A stretch of 44,454 nt of DNA from Nocardia amikacinitolerans NBRC 108937 (GTDB taxonomy: Bacteria; Actinomycetota; Actinomycetes; Mycobacteriales; Mycobacteriaceae): positions 1-44,454 of the forward strand of contig NZ_BDAU01000044.1 of NCBI RefSeq assembly GCF_001612615.1. The letters run 5' to 3'. The notes below the pieces were generated by a model. That model searched no databases. It saw only the letters and a program-made list of their open reading frames with translations, and had not been told where the DNA came from. Shown here piece by piece: positions 1 to 8,220 of the stretch. The position numbers and the translations under genes are program-made. Numbering within the stretch: the stretch's first letter is position 1; each line of letters begins with the position of its first letter.

Positions 1-2
1 TG

Positions 3-59
3 CGAACCTGGACCGTCCGCGTCCTCACCGCCACCACCCTCGACGAGGTCTTCGCCTGA
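3..59 (+). CDS. C-terminal end of a gene cut by the window edge
   Basis: Only the last 18 codons and a TGA stop at 57-59 are visible, reading ...TWTVRVLTATTLDEVFA. Of the 18 third positions, 17 are G or C, as expected for coding sequence in this genome, and the other forward frames are less biased. The product cannot be identified from this tail. The call is moderate because the stretch is short. Confidence 0.4.
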   Translation, partial: RTWTVRVLTATTLDEVFA

Positions 60-135
60 CCAGTTCCGGGGCCCGACTCGTACGGCGACGACCCACCGAG
101 ACAGTCAGTAGCCGAACCACACGACCCGACGACCC

Positions 136-366
136 TCAGAAGCAGTAAGGGAACTTGCACGTCGAGGGATCATTCGGGCCGAAGATCGCGGCAATCAAGC
201 CATTGATGACGGCATCGGCCACGCCGGATCCAGTGCTGATCGCCACTTCCTGTGCGGTAGCGGGCTTGTCGGCAACGAAATCATGCCGTGCGACATCGGC
301 CGACGCTGTCGCGGGTGCCGTAATCGCAACGCCTACCGCTACGGCCAGAACAACCTTCCGGATCAT
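136..366 (-). CDS. Small secreted protein, function unknown
   Basis: This 76-residue protein begins MIRKVVLAVAVGVAITAPATASA, a clear Sec signal peptide with two early positive residues, a hydrophobic core and an A-x-A cleavage site near residue 23. The mature part is about 53 residues and contains two cysteines close to the end (CKFPYC), which could form a disulfide after export. An AAAGG-like ribosome site lies upstream of the ATG. Tiny exported proteins of this shape are common in Nocardia and mycobacteria and are mostly uncharacterised. I do not recognise a family. Confidence 0.7.
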   Translation of the reverse strand: MIRKVVLAVAVGVAITAPATASADVARHDFVADKPATAQEVAISTGSGVADAVINGLIAAIFGPNDPSTCKFPYCF

Positions 367-663
367 GTTGCTGCCTTTCGCTTTTCGGTGATCGACAACT
401 CGCAGCCTACTCAGGACATCGAGGGGCGCATCCCCCTCTTACTGGGGCACTTCGGGTTGCCGACATCCCCGGACATGCACAAGCCCGGGGTCACTCGACA
501 GTGCGCACTCGGCACGGCCACGCCGCCGACTTACCAACGGTCAAGGCACTGTGCGACTTTGCTCAAGGGATGGATTCGCACGGTTCCCGTGAACATCTCG
601 GATGAAGCAAGGAACCAGCCCTCCCGGCGTAGACCTCGACAGTCGGTCCAGCCCTTGGTGTAG

Positions 664-870
664 CTAGCGGTGGCTGCCTTCTTTTCCAGATGTGGATCTC
701 GAAGGACACGCGCGCTGCGCGAGCGGTGCCGGGCGCCGTGATTCGTTTCGGCTGGCCCGATGCTCATCGCACAGGTGCCCACTCCCGCGCCGGATGAAGG
801 CCGGGTCCAGTCGCTGCGCGAATGTCAGATTCTCGCGGCGCCAGCAGTCGCCGCAGGCGTACTCGCTCAT
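664..870 (-). CDS. Small Cys-rich protein with a zinc-ribbon-like pattern
   Basis: This 68-residue protein starts at the ATG at 870, which sits 6 bases after a full AGGAGG ribosome site. That site is the main reason to prefer this start over a longer in-frame one at 1017. It contains C-x2-C at residues 6-9 and C-x2-H at 33-36, a possible metal-binding pair. The remainder is Arg/Ser-rich and low in predicted structure. No family is recognised. It lies alone between the small secreted protein and the toxin-antitoxin pair. Confidence 0.5.
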   Translation of the reverse strand: MSEYACGDCWRRENLTFAQRLDPAFIRRGSGHLCDEHRASRNESRRPAPLAQRACPSRSTSGKEGSHR

Positions 871-1252
871 GTCGGCCTCCTCGTTCCTTCGCTCAGCGTG
901 TTGCCGAAGAGTTCCCACTCGCAAGGGGAATCGAAGCCATGTGTCCATACCATCGCCGTTTGGCGCCCATACCGTGACCGATCCGGCGTCACTACTCCGA
1001 GCGACGGATGGGCGCACGTCGTTGGCTCACGCCATCGTGGTGTGCCACACGAGCAGTCAGCAGCCGCATCCATCCAACGCAACGCATCGAGCAAGCCACG
1101 AAGGAAACCAGCGCCGTCCGAAGCCAACTCAGCTCTTCAACATGCGGCCGATACCCCCACTTGGCGAACTCGACGGACATTGCGCCTCGCGTGCTGGTCA
1201 GTCAGCTGAATCGACCTAGCCACCCGGCCGGCGGTGCCGACTCACGGTGCTT
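871..1252. other. No convincing gene
   Basis: About 380 bases between the small Cys-rich gene and yoeB. Open frames exist on both strands, but none combines codon bias, a ribosome site and protein-like sequence. No strong hairpin or repeat was seen. Confidence 0.5.
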
Positions 1253-1522
1253 TCAGTCGTCGTAGTGGTAGCGGCAGGCAATGACGACGACGACATCGTC
1301 GTCGGCGCGGTACACGATGCGGTGCTCCTTGGTGACTCGCCGGGACCACCACCCGGACAGGTTCTGCCGCAACGGCTCCGGCTTGCCTATACCGTCGGCG
1401 TTGCCATTGCGGCGAATATCCTCGATCAACCGGTTCACCTTCTTCAGAGTGGCCCGGTCCCCGGACTGCCAGTAGAAATAGTCCTCCCACCCGTTGGCGT
1501 CGAACAGAACCTTGCGGCTCAT
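1253..1522 (-). CDS. yoeB: YoeB-family mRNA-cleaving toxin
   Basis: The 89-residue product is a Txe/YoeB-family toxin, a ribosome-dependent endoribonuclease that cleaves mRNA in the A site. The length matches the family. It opens MSRKVLFDANGWEDYFYW and carries the conserved core with SGWWSRRVTKEHRIVYR. It ends in ACRYHYDD, which holds the His-Tyr pair that is catalytic in Escherichia coli YoeB; the Arg in HRIVYR and an upstream Glu also fit known active-site positions. The ATG overlaps the antitoxin stop by four bases (ATGA, 1519-1522), so translation is coupled to yefM. All family signature residues are present and it looks intact. Confidence 0.92.
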   Translation of the reverse strand: MSRKVLFDANGWEDYFYWQSGDRATLKKVNRLIEDIRRNGNADGIGKPEPLRQNLSGWWSRRVTKEHRIVYRADDDVVVVIACRYHYDD

Positions 1523-1791
1523 GCCTCGACAGACCCGTCATCACTCAGCGAGCGCGGCTCGATCAGGCCCCGCTCGACGTTTTCGATCGACTCCATCAGA
1601 CGGCGAGCGTTCGCCCGGCTGCCCAGCAGGTAGGCCGTCTCCTTCAGCGCCTCGTATTCGCGCAGACTGATGACGACAGCAGGCTCTTTGTCACCGCTGC
1701 GGGTGATGACGACTTCGTCGTTGTCCTCGGTGGCCGCATCGAGAACTGCCGCGAAGTTGGCCCGCGCCTCGGTGGCGTGCATAGCGCGCAT
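1519..1791 (-). CDS. yefM: YefM-family antitoxin
   Basis: This 90-residue protein is a Phd/YefM antitoxin that binds and neutralises YoeB and represses its own operon. The N-terminal half (HATEARANFAAVLDAA...DEVVITRSG...PAVVISLREYEALKE) is the DNA-binding dimerisation fold, and the acidic C-terminal tail is the toxin-binding part. The start chosen is the ATG at 1791, 7 bases after a GGAGG site at 1799-1803; an in-frame extension to 1836 would begin upstream of this site. The gene precedes yoeB with a 4-base overlap, the usual antitoxin-first order. Two CGTACG hexamers upstream probably form its operator. Confidence 0.93.
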   Translation of the reverse strand: MRAMHATEARANFAAVLDAATEDNDEVVITRSGDKEPAVVISLREYEALKETAYLLGSRANARRLMESIENVERGLIEPRSLSDDGSVEA

Positions 1792-1836
1792 GATGTGACC
1801 TCCAGTCAGGATCTTTCGATCTCCAGCATACCTCAT

Positions 1837-1858
1837 CCCGTACGCAATCCCGTACGTG
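1837..1858. promoter_or_regulatory. Probable YefM-YoeB operator (paired CGTACG sites)
   Basis: CCCGTACG occurs twice, at 1837-1844 and 1849-1856. Each contains the palindromic hexamer CGTACG, and the hexamer centres are exactly 12 bases apart. The pair is 48-65 bases upstream of the yefM ATG. In E. coli the YefM operator has two TGTACA-core palindromes spaced 12 bases centre to centre. The geometry matches and the core differs only in its outer bases. Confidence 0.6.
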
Positions 1859-2341
1859 ATTTCAGCCTGCCCGAAATCACCGCCTCACCTACACCTTCCC
1901 CACCACACCGCCTGACCTGCCCGGTCTCTACGCCGACACGGCAGCCTGCCCTCCGGTCGACCTGCGACTCGACAAGGTGCGCACGGGCTCACCAACCGTG
2001 CGCACCACAGCGTGGCCAAAGTGCCCTCATACGTATGCACCACCGCAGTCTCCGGCCCGTCCGCGGTGGTGCTCATGCAGTAACCGACCTGCGCGCCGTA
2101 CCGCGCGGCGGTGCCGTCCGCATGTCACTCGTCAGCGGCCACACCCTCGCCCGCCAGATCATCGCCACCGTCCCCGTCATCCCACGCGGCCCCACCCTGA
2201 CTTCCGGATCAACCGCGCCGATTTCGGCAAAGTCGACGAGCGCCCCTGCTGGTTATAAATCACCAAAATGTTCGGCCGGTCCGAGGGCGGCGCTTTCCGG
2301 CATGCGGGCATTACGACAGAAGCAACGCAGCTCGCAATACT
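1857..2341. other. No intact gene; possibly degenerate sequence
   Basis: About 480 bases without a supportable gene. Short protein-like stretches occur in different frames on both strands and are broken by stops, which suggests decayed coding DNA, but I cannot name a parent family. A perfect CATACGTATG palindrome lies near 2028-2037. No terminal inverted repeats of an insertion sequence were recognised. Confidence 0.4.
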
Positions 2342-2692
2342 TCACCGGAACGGTGCATACCAGTCCCTAGGGAGGCCCTGGATCTTGTCAATCTCCGCAA
2401 TACTATCGTTGACGATTCGGAAGCTCTTGTAGGTCATCGGATAGTTGACTGCCGACATGGCGTGTTCACTGGTGAAAATATGCAGTTCGCCGTCGACGCC
2501 GCCCTTCATTTCGAGAACGGCTCGAAATCCGATCATCGAGTCGCTTAGAACGTTTACCGACCGCTCCCGATACGATGACAAAAATTCCAACTGCCACACC
2601 GTATACCAACCCCCTCCCTCGAGTGCCGAGCATTTTCCCCACACAGTCTTACGAATGTTGGATGACGAATATCTCGGCTGCTCACCATTCAT
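2342..2692 (-). CDS. Hypothetical protein, possible immunity gene
   Basis: This 116-residue protein is the last gene of the toxin locus. It starts at the ATG at 2692, preceded by AAAGGTGA, rather than at an in-frame start at 2752 that would overlap the upstream gene. It has no signal peptide or membrane segment and reads as a small soluble alpha/beta protein (…GGWYTVWQLEFLSSYRERSVNVL…). GC content is about half, well below the rest of the window and similar to the adjacent toxin tip. Immunity proteins to polymorphic toxins are often small, AT-richer and placed just downstream. Which of the two downstream genes confers immunity cannot be decided here. Confidence 0.6.
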   Translation of the reverse strand: MNGEQPRYSSSNIRKTVWGKCSALEGGGWYTVWQLEFLSSYRERSVNVLSDSMIGFRAVLEMKGGVDGELHIFTSEHAMSAVNYPMTYKSFRIVNDSIAEIDKIQGLPRDWYAPFR

Positions 2693-2717
2693 GGCGTCAC
2701 CTTTGCGACACAACTGG

Positions 2718-3008
2718 CTAAGTACCGGCTTGACCGGAGCGGAATTTGACAAGCCATTGCCACTCCCGCTCCAACTCTTCGACCCTCTCGGCCGTCCCGT
2801 TATCCAAGGCCAGAAGCGGCACTAAACGATCCCTTATTTCGATCCAAGGGATCTCGCACGAATTCGACAGTATGGCAATCAGCTTAAAGGCAGTCAGCTC
2901 GAAATTCTCGTCGGACCGGAGGTACGATAGAATATCTTGAAAAGAATGACCCTCTGCCGCCAGCTTGCGCACGGCAACAATCCTGTTGTCCAGAACGTTT
3001 TCACTCAC
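2718..3008 (-). CDS. Candidate immunity protein directly after the Rhs toxin tip
   Basis: This 96-residue, probably all-helical soluble protein has its ATG overlapping the stop of the Rhs reading frame by four bases (ATGA, 3005-3008). Tight coupling to the toxin tip and a shared lower GC content are what is expected of a cognate immunity gene. The sequence (…LAAEGHSFQDILSYLRSDENFELTAFKLIAILSNS…) also contains a charged C-terminal helix (ERVEELEREWQWL). I do not recognise the family. The immunity role is inferred from position only. Confidence 0.65.
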   Translation of the reverse strand: MSENVLDNRIVAVRKLAAEGHSFQDILSYLRSDENFELTAFKLIAILSNSCEIPWIEIRDRLVPLLALDNGTAERVEELEREWQWLVKFRSGQAGT

Positions 3009-3373
3009 GAGAACAGCACCTCGATGTTTGTATACTGACCACTATCGCCCATTAGCTTGTATACGTGCACGTTGGTGAACCCGAGCTCCGATGCACGCTT
3101 TCCAGTAAAGGTCGCCAGAGCCGCCTGCTCAGGACTCATTCCTTGCCGGATCAGCTCATTGTATTTATCAAGATTGGTCGGCATCTCCGTTACCCATTTG
3201 GCATCGATTCCGGTTATATTTTCTCGACCGAAGTGATCTACCATTTCTTGGAACATATCCCGCCCGCTAGGAGTACCGGCACCTCGCTCGATAACAAAGG
3301 ATAGAATGCCTTCATCGGTGAGCTTGCCAAGAATACCACCGCTCCCATCATACAAATTTGCGTACTCTCGACA
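3005..3373 (-). other. C-terminal toxin tip of the Rhs protein, family not recognised
   Basis: After the RHS core terminus WIDPLGLA (ending at 3374) come 122 residues of unrelated, AT-richer sequence. It contains GAGTPSGRDMFQEMVDHFG, a GI-x3-W element and a segment MSPEQAALATFTGKRASELGF. Variable C-terminal tips after this motif are the effector domains of Rhs toxins. The lower GC content begins almost exactly at the junction, which suggests tip exchange by recombination. I cannot name the enzymatic family or point to catalytic residues with confidence. Confidence 0.6.
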
Positions 3374-4296
3374 CGCAAGTCCGAGAGGGTCGATCCAGGT
3401 GGTTGGATTGCGTGGGTAGCTATGGGGGTTGGGCGAGGGTAGCAGGCCAAGTGGATCCCGTGAGATGTACCGGCCACTGTCGGGATCGTAGATACGGAAG
3501 AAGTTGTAATGGAGTCCGGTTTCAGGGTCGTAGAACTGACCGGGAAGCCGGAGTTGTGTGTCGGTGCTTCCGCGCCAAGTGGTGCGGCCCCACAGGTCTG
3601 AGGTTGCGTAGGCGGCGATGTGTCCCGTAGCGGGATCGATGAGTTCAGTTGGGGTACCGACCAAATCGGTGACGATGGCGAAGAATTCGCGGTCGATGGT
3701 CACTTGGTCGGCGGTTTGGGTTACGGGTATGTAGGTGTTGGGTTGGTAGCTCCAGCGCCGAACGACCTGTGGGGCGCTTTGTTCGATGAGGCGGGTGTCA
3801 TCCCAGGCATAGTCGGTGCGTTCGAGGACGGCTCCGTCGTTGGTGAGGTGTTGTTTGGTGGTGCGGCGGCCGTAGGCGTCGTAGGTGTAGTGCCACCACT
3901 GGCGGTCGGGGGTGTAGACGTCGGTGAGTTGGTCGAAGGCGTTGTAGCGGTAGTGCCAGATGTCGGGTTTGTGGGAGAGGCGGGTGGTTTCTTTGCGGAT
4001 GAGGCGGCCTGCTTGGTCGTAGTGGTAGCGGGTGCGGCCGTCTCGGATGAGGAGGTTGTTGCGGTATTCGCGGTGGATGTCGGTGACGGGGTTGGAGCGG
4101 TCTGCGACAGCGGTTGCGGTGGTAGCTGTTGGGGCAGTGTCGGTTTCGGGTAGGTGGCTCGTGGTGATGTTGGAGAGGGCGTCGTAGGTGTAGCGCTCGG
4201 TGGTTCGTCCGTTGGCGGTGATGGTGGTGACGCGGCCGATGGGGTCGAGGGTGTAGTCGCGGACGAGGGGGCTGGTGTCGGGGCGGGTGGTGGTGT

Positions 4297-4300
4297 GGGG
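4297..4300 (-). other. Frameshift site 2 in the Rhs gene (GGGG run)
   Basis: Reading on the minus strand, good YD-repeat sequence (DYTWRPDGYITT) ends in a CCCC run and resumes one base later as TTTRPDTSPLVRDYTLDPIGRV. Deleting one base of the run joins the two frames without loss. Confidence 0.75.
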
Positions 4301-6924
4301 TGGTGATGTATCCGTCTGGGCGCCACGTGTAGTCGTCTCGGCGCAGGAGGTGCGGGGCAGGCGGGGTTGTGAGGTCCTGCACGATCGCCAGGTTGGCGTG
4401 GACTTGCTGTTGGGTGATGAGGCCGTGGGAGGAGAGTGTTTGTTCGACGGTGATGGCGCCGAGGCTCCAGCCGGTGTTGCGGCCTGCTGCGTCGTGGGTG
4501 AAGGCGATGGTGTGGTCGTCGGTGGTGAGTGCGGTGATGCGGCCGGTGGGGTCGTGTTGCCAGGTGGTTGTGGCGCCGGAGGGGTTGGTTCGGGCGGTGC
4601 GGCGGCCGTGGGCGTCGTAGCCGAAGACCATCGCGGGGCGGTCGTCGACGCGTTGGGTGACGAGGCGGCCTTCGGTGGTGTAGGTGGATTCGACGGTGTG
4701 GGTGCGGTCGTTGCCGACGCCGGATATCGCGGTGAGTGGGCGTCCGGCCAGGTCGTGGGTGTAGCGAACCCATTCGCCGGTGTCGGCGCGTACTTCGGTG
4801 AGTCGTCCGAGGATGTCGTAGCGGTTGCGGCGGGTAACGCCGGTAGCCGCGGTGGCTGCTGTGACGCGCCCGGCGGCGTCGAAGTCGTAGCGGGTCTGCG
4901 CGCCGGTGTAGTCGACCTCGCTGCTCACGCGGCCGGCCGGGTCGTAGGTGTAGCGCCAGGTGTGACCGAGCGGGTTGACCACTCCGACCATGTGGCGTTC
5001 GGTGTCCCACGCGTAGTGGGTGGTCGTGTTGTCGGGTTCGGTGCGGGAAGTCAGTAGGTCGAACGCGCCGTAGGTGAAGCGAGTCTGCCCGCCCGCCCGG
5101 TCGATATGGGTGAGGAGGTTGCCTTCCCCGTCGTATTCCCAGGTGGCGGTGTGGCCGTCGGAGTCGGTGCGGCACAGCAGTTTTCCCTCTGGCGACCATT
5201 GATAGCGGGTGATCGCGTTCAACGGGTCGATGACGGTGACGGGACGACCGAAGTGATCACGTGTGATCCGGGAGACGCCGCCGTGCGGGTCGACGATTGT
5301 CACCGGCAGCCCGGCGGCGTTCACTTCGACAACGGTTCGCGCGCCGGTGGATTCGGTGATCGAAGCGACGGCGCCCGACGGGTGGTGGGTGTGCACGGTG
5401 CGCAGGCCCGCGTTGTCGATGACCGCGGTGAGGTTGCCGTGCTCGTCGTATTCGAAGCGCCTGACGGAACCATCGGCATCGCGGATCATCCCGGGGCGGT
5501 TTCGGGCGTGGTATTCGACGGTGATCGTCGCCTCGTCCGGGCGAGTCACAGCGGCGAGGTCGCCGTCGTCGCTGTACTCGTATCGGGTGACAGCGCCGTC
5601 CGCGGCGACCACCCGGACGGGCTTGCGGTCGTCGTTGTAGTCGGTCCGGGTGCGAGCGCCGGTCGGGTCGATCGTGTTCCGCAGGCGCAGATCGTCGTCG
5701 AACTCGAAGATGGTCACTGCGCCAGACGAATTGGTGTACGTCGTGCGGCTGCCCGAGGGAAGGCTGTCGTAGTCGAACTCGGCCGACATGATGCCGTTGG
5801 TGCCGTGCTGGCGGATGACGCGTCCGGCCCCGTCGTAGACGTTGTGCATCTGGTTGCCGTTGGAGTCGGTCCACGATAGCATCCGATGCTGGTCGTCATA
5901 GGTGTAGTGGGTCGTGGCGCCGACGCCGTTGGTGATCGACACCAATTGACCCATCTCATATCCGAATTCGCGGACGCGGGTGACGATCTCGGAGCCGTAG
6001 GCGTCGCGGCCCAGCACCGACAGCGCCGTGACGCGTCCTTCGGCGGTGTCGACTCGTACGCGATAGCCGCCGGAATGGGTGACTTCGGTCGGGGCGCCGT
6101 CGGCGTCGTAGTGGTAGCGAATCTCGTTGTGGTGGCGGTCGGTGATCGCGGTGATGGGGTAGTCACCGAGCAGGGTCGAGATCGCGCTGTGTGAGGGTTT
6201 GGGGGCGAAGTGCCAGGTGATTTCGCGGTCGGGGTCGAAGACGCGGTAACCGCCCGACTCGGTCCGGGTCATCGTCCAGCGTGGCGAACGACCCGAAGGA
6301 AGCACGGCTATATCGGGTGCGGTGTGCGGGTAGGCCAACAGGATTCCGTCTTCGCCGACGAAGGTCACGCCCTGCTGATCGACCACCACGCGCATGTCGA
6401 ACGTCGCCGACCAGGACGGGCCGAACCAGCGTCCGAACCGATAGCTCGACCGATGCCTGCGCCGCAACACCAGGCTCAGCACTCCGGGCAACTCCACATC
6501 GGTCTCCGGCAGCAGGAATTCACCCGTCGCGGCATCGACCGGGTCACCGCAGGAGTTGACGTCCTCCGGCTTTTGCGTGTCCTTCGGATTGTTGGCCCGC
6601 GCTTCGTCGCCCACACCCTCGTTCGACTTCGACGGGTTGTTGGGCTTCGGCTTGTCGGTGTTGCTTGGCGAGTTGGTGCCCGCGGGATTGGTGTTGTCGG
6701 GCGAGTTATTGGGTGTATCAGGCTGTTTCGATGGCGGATCGGCGGGCTTCGGCTCGGTGCCTGCGGGTTTGGTGTCGGTGTTGGCGGGTTTCGTATCCGT
6801 GTTCGCCGGTGTGGTGTCGGTATCGGTCTTCTTCGACGGACGAGTGCCGGACGGGGTAGCACCGCGCTTTCCGGTCAGCTTCTTCATGATCGCGGCGAAC
6901 GCGTCCTTCAGCTTCCGCAGCAGC
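4301..6924 (-). other. Linker and RHS/YD-repeat shell of the Rhs protein
   Basis: The segment opens with a low-complexity linker (repeats of NTDTKPA) at about 6650-6850. A conserved entry sequence DPVDAATGEF and DVELPGVLSLVLRRRHRSSY follows, the typical start of an RHS shell. Then come dozens of YD repeats of the form YxYDxxGRLxxxxxxxG down to about 4330. RHS repeats build a hollow beta-barrel that encloses the toxin tip. The repeats continue in the third frame from about 4296 to 3480. Confidence 0.85.
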
Positions 6925-6927
6925 GGG
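6925..6927 (-). other. Frameshift site 1 in the Rhs gene (GGG run)
   Basis: The N-terminal frame runs to SKLTP. One base on, the continuous sequence LLRKLKDAFAAIMKKLTGK appears in another frame. Deleting one base of the CCC (minus strand) joins them as SKLTP-LLRKLKDAF, a natural amphipathic helix. Confidence 0.75.
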
Positions 6928-7626
6928 CGTCAGCTTCGACATCGTCGAAGCGAGTTTGCGGAACAGCTTCGAGATCGTGTTCATCGTCTTGGCGACGTAG
7001 ACCGCGGCCTGGGTGGCCACCACCGGGATGCCGACACCGAGGGTGAACACCGCCTCGGCCGCCCACACCGCCAGCCGCCCGACGGTCTGAGCGACGATGT
7101 CGCGCACCACCATCCGCACCGCCGCCACCACACCACCGGCCATCTCGATGGCCTGGGAGGCCGCCTCGGCCGCCTTCGTCGCCGCGGCCAACGCATCAGC
7201 GGTCTCAGCCGCCCGCGCCCGATACGCGGTCGCCGTCGCACCGGTCCACTCGGAGATGTCCTGCTCCACGGACTGTTTGTGCGCCTGGGCGGCCTCGTTG
7301 ATCTTCTCCGAAACATTGCTCCAGGTCTTGGCATACGCCTGGATCTGATCCGGATCACCGGCGACCCAGTTCAACGCCTCCTGCAACGGCTCGACATGCT
7401 CGATCAACCAACCCACACCGAAACCGGCCAGCGTGCCGAACGGGTCGACCACCACAGCGGCGACCTCGAGCCCGACACCGACGATCCCGAGCCCCGCCTC
7501 GACCCACGAACCGGACGAAATCGCTTCGTAGGTATCGGAAACCGTCTCGAACAGCGTGACACCGGAGTACCACTCCGTCGAATCCTCAGCCTGCGCGATC
7601 AGCGGATTCGACTGGCCATCACTCAC
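6928..7626 (-). other. Type VII secretion-type N-terminal domain of the Rhs protein
   Basis: This covers the first ~233 residues of the Rhs protein. A long helical region contains EWTGATATAY (WTG at residues 127-129), the W-x-G turn of WXG100/PPE-like ESX substrates, flanked by Ala-rich heptad-like helices (residues ~100-165). Two Gly/Ala/Val-rich hydrophobic stretches (residues ~44-75 and ~165-205) precede the end of the domain. Such N-terminal domains mark toxins exported by ESX systems, usually as a heterodimer with a small partner encoded just upstream, here the EspC-like gene. Confidence 0.7.
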
Positions 7627-7949
7627 TTGGCCGACCCGTTCGGCTCAACCGCCTTCAGCTTGCTCGCATTCGAGCTGTCGGTGCTCTCATACCCCTCGGC
7701 CACTGTGCGCAGCTTGCCCGCGTCCTCGCCCACAGCCGTGACGGCGGCCTCGAGCGCCGCGATCCCGTCGCTCTCCACCGAATCGACGAACAACGGTGGC
7801 AGAAACGCACAGATCTTGCCGAACGCCTCCGTCGGAGCCGACACCGCCTTCGCCGCATCCAACGCCTGCCCCAACGGCGCTGCCAACTTCTCCACATTCG
7901 ACGCATGCGTCCGGATACGCTCCGGATCGACGTTCAAGCTCTCAGCCAT
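7623..7949 (-). CDS. EspC-like ESX secretion partner
   Basis: This 108-residue helical protein resembles the EspC/DUF2580 group of ESX-associated proteins. It starts MAESLNVDPERIRTHASNVEKLA, the usual beginning of that group, in which a helix with regularly spaced small residues follows a conserved D-P. It carries YESTD at residues 87-91, a match to the general type VII export motif YxxxD/E. A GGAGG site precedes the ATG. Its stop overlaps the GTG start of the Rhs gene (GTGA), so the two are made together. That supports a role as co-secreted partner or targeting factor for the toxin. The secretion machine itself is not in the window. The 270 bases upstream show no gene. Confidence 0.8.
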   Translation of the reverse strand: MAESLNVDPERIRTHASNVEKLAAPLGQALDAAKAVSAPTEAFGKICAFLPPLFVDSVESDGIAALEAAVTAVGEDAGKLRTVAEGYESTDSSNASKLKAVEPNGSAK

Positions 7950-8220
7950 GAGGCGTCACCTCCCCCAGACCGGGGACAACCCCAGGTTGAAACGTTCTGC
8001 GGCACGAGCTGATGCCGCCACGAGCATAGCGGGACGCCGATGTCCCTCAGGTTGGCCGCTACCGGCGACTACCGCTACGCCGTTCGTGGACGAGCAATGG
8101 CCTACTTATATTGACGCACCGAAAGACCGAGCGGTTCCGACGAATTCGAGGGCGGAGCGGCGATCAACAACGCGGACGTACTCGCGGCTGGACACTTCCG
8201 GCCGGTGCGTCGCCCAAGTA

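Larger units (their letters stand above)
3005..7626 (-). pseudogene. ESX-type Rhs polymorphic toxin, two +1 frameshifts
   Basis: A giant gene starts with GTG at 7626 (GTGA overlap with the EspC-like gene) and ends at 3005. As written it is broken into three frames. Residues 1-~233 come from the frame of 7626, the next ~870 from the frame containing 6887, and the rest from the frame containing 3703. Removing one base at 6925-6927 and one at 4297-4300 restores a single frame of 1,539 codons plus stop. The order of parts is a WXG-like N-terminal domain, a Thr/Pro/Lys-rich linker, many YD/RHS repeats, the RHS core end (ISRDPLGLL…WIDPLGLA) and a C-terminal toxin tip. This is the architecture of contact-dependent or secreted polymorphic toxins, here apparently routed to a type VII system. 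The breaks may be real mutations or sequencing errors in G-runs. No transmembrane anchor was noticed. Confidence 0.85.

Noticed and set aside
1777..2370. Plus-strand frame of about 197 codons opposite yefM
   Set aside because: It begins inside yefM on the opposite strand, is Pro/Ser/Arg-rich throughout and lacks a ribosome site.
3620..6200. Several plus-strand open frames over the RHS repeats
   Set aside because: Repetitive Gly/Val-rich translations mirror the YD repeats on the other strand; they have no ribosome sites and no family match.
4296..6930. Programmed ribosomal frameshifting in the Rhs gene
   Set aside because: No slippery heptamer with a downstream stem is evident at either site, and two shifts in one gene are improbable. 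Real mutation or sequencing error in G-runs is simpler; it is kept only as an alternative in the findings.
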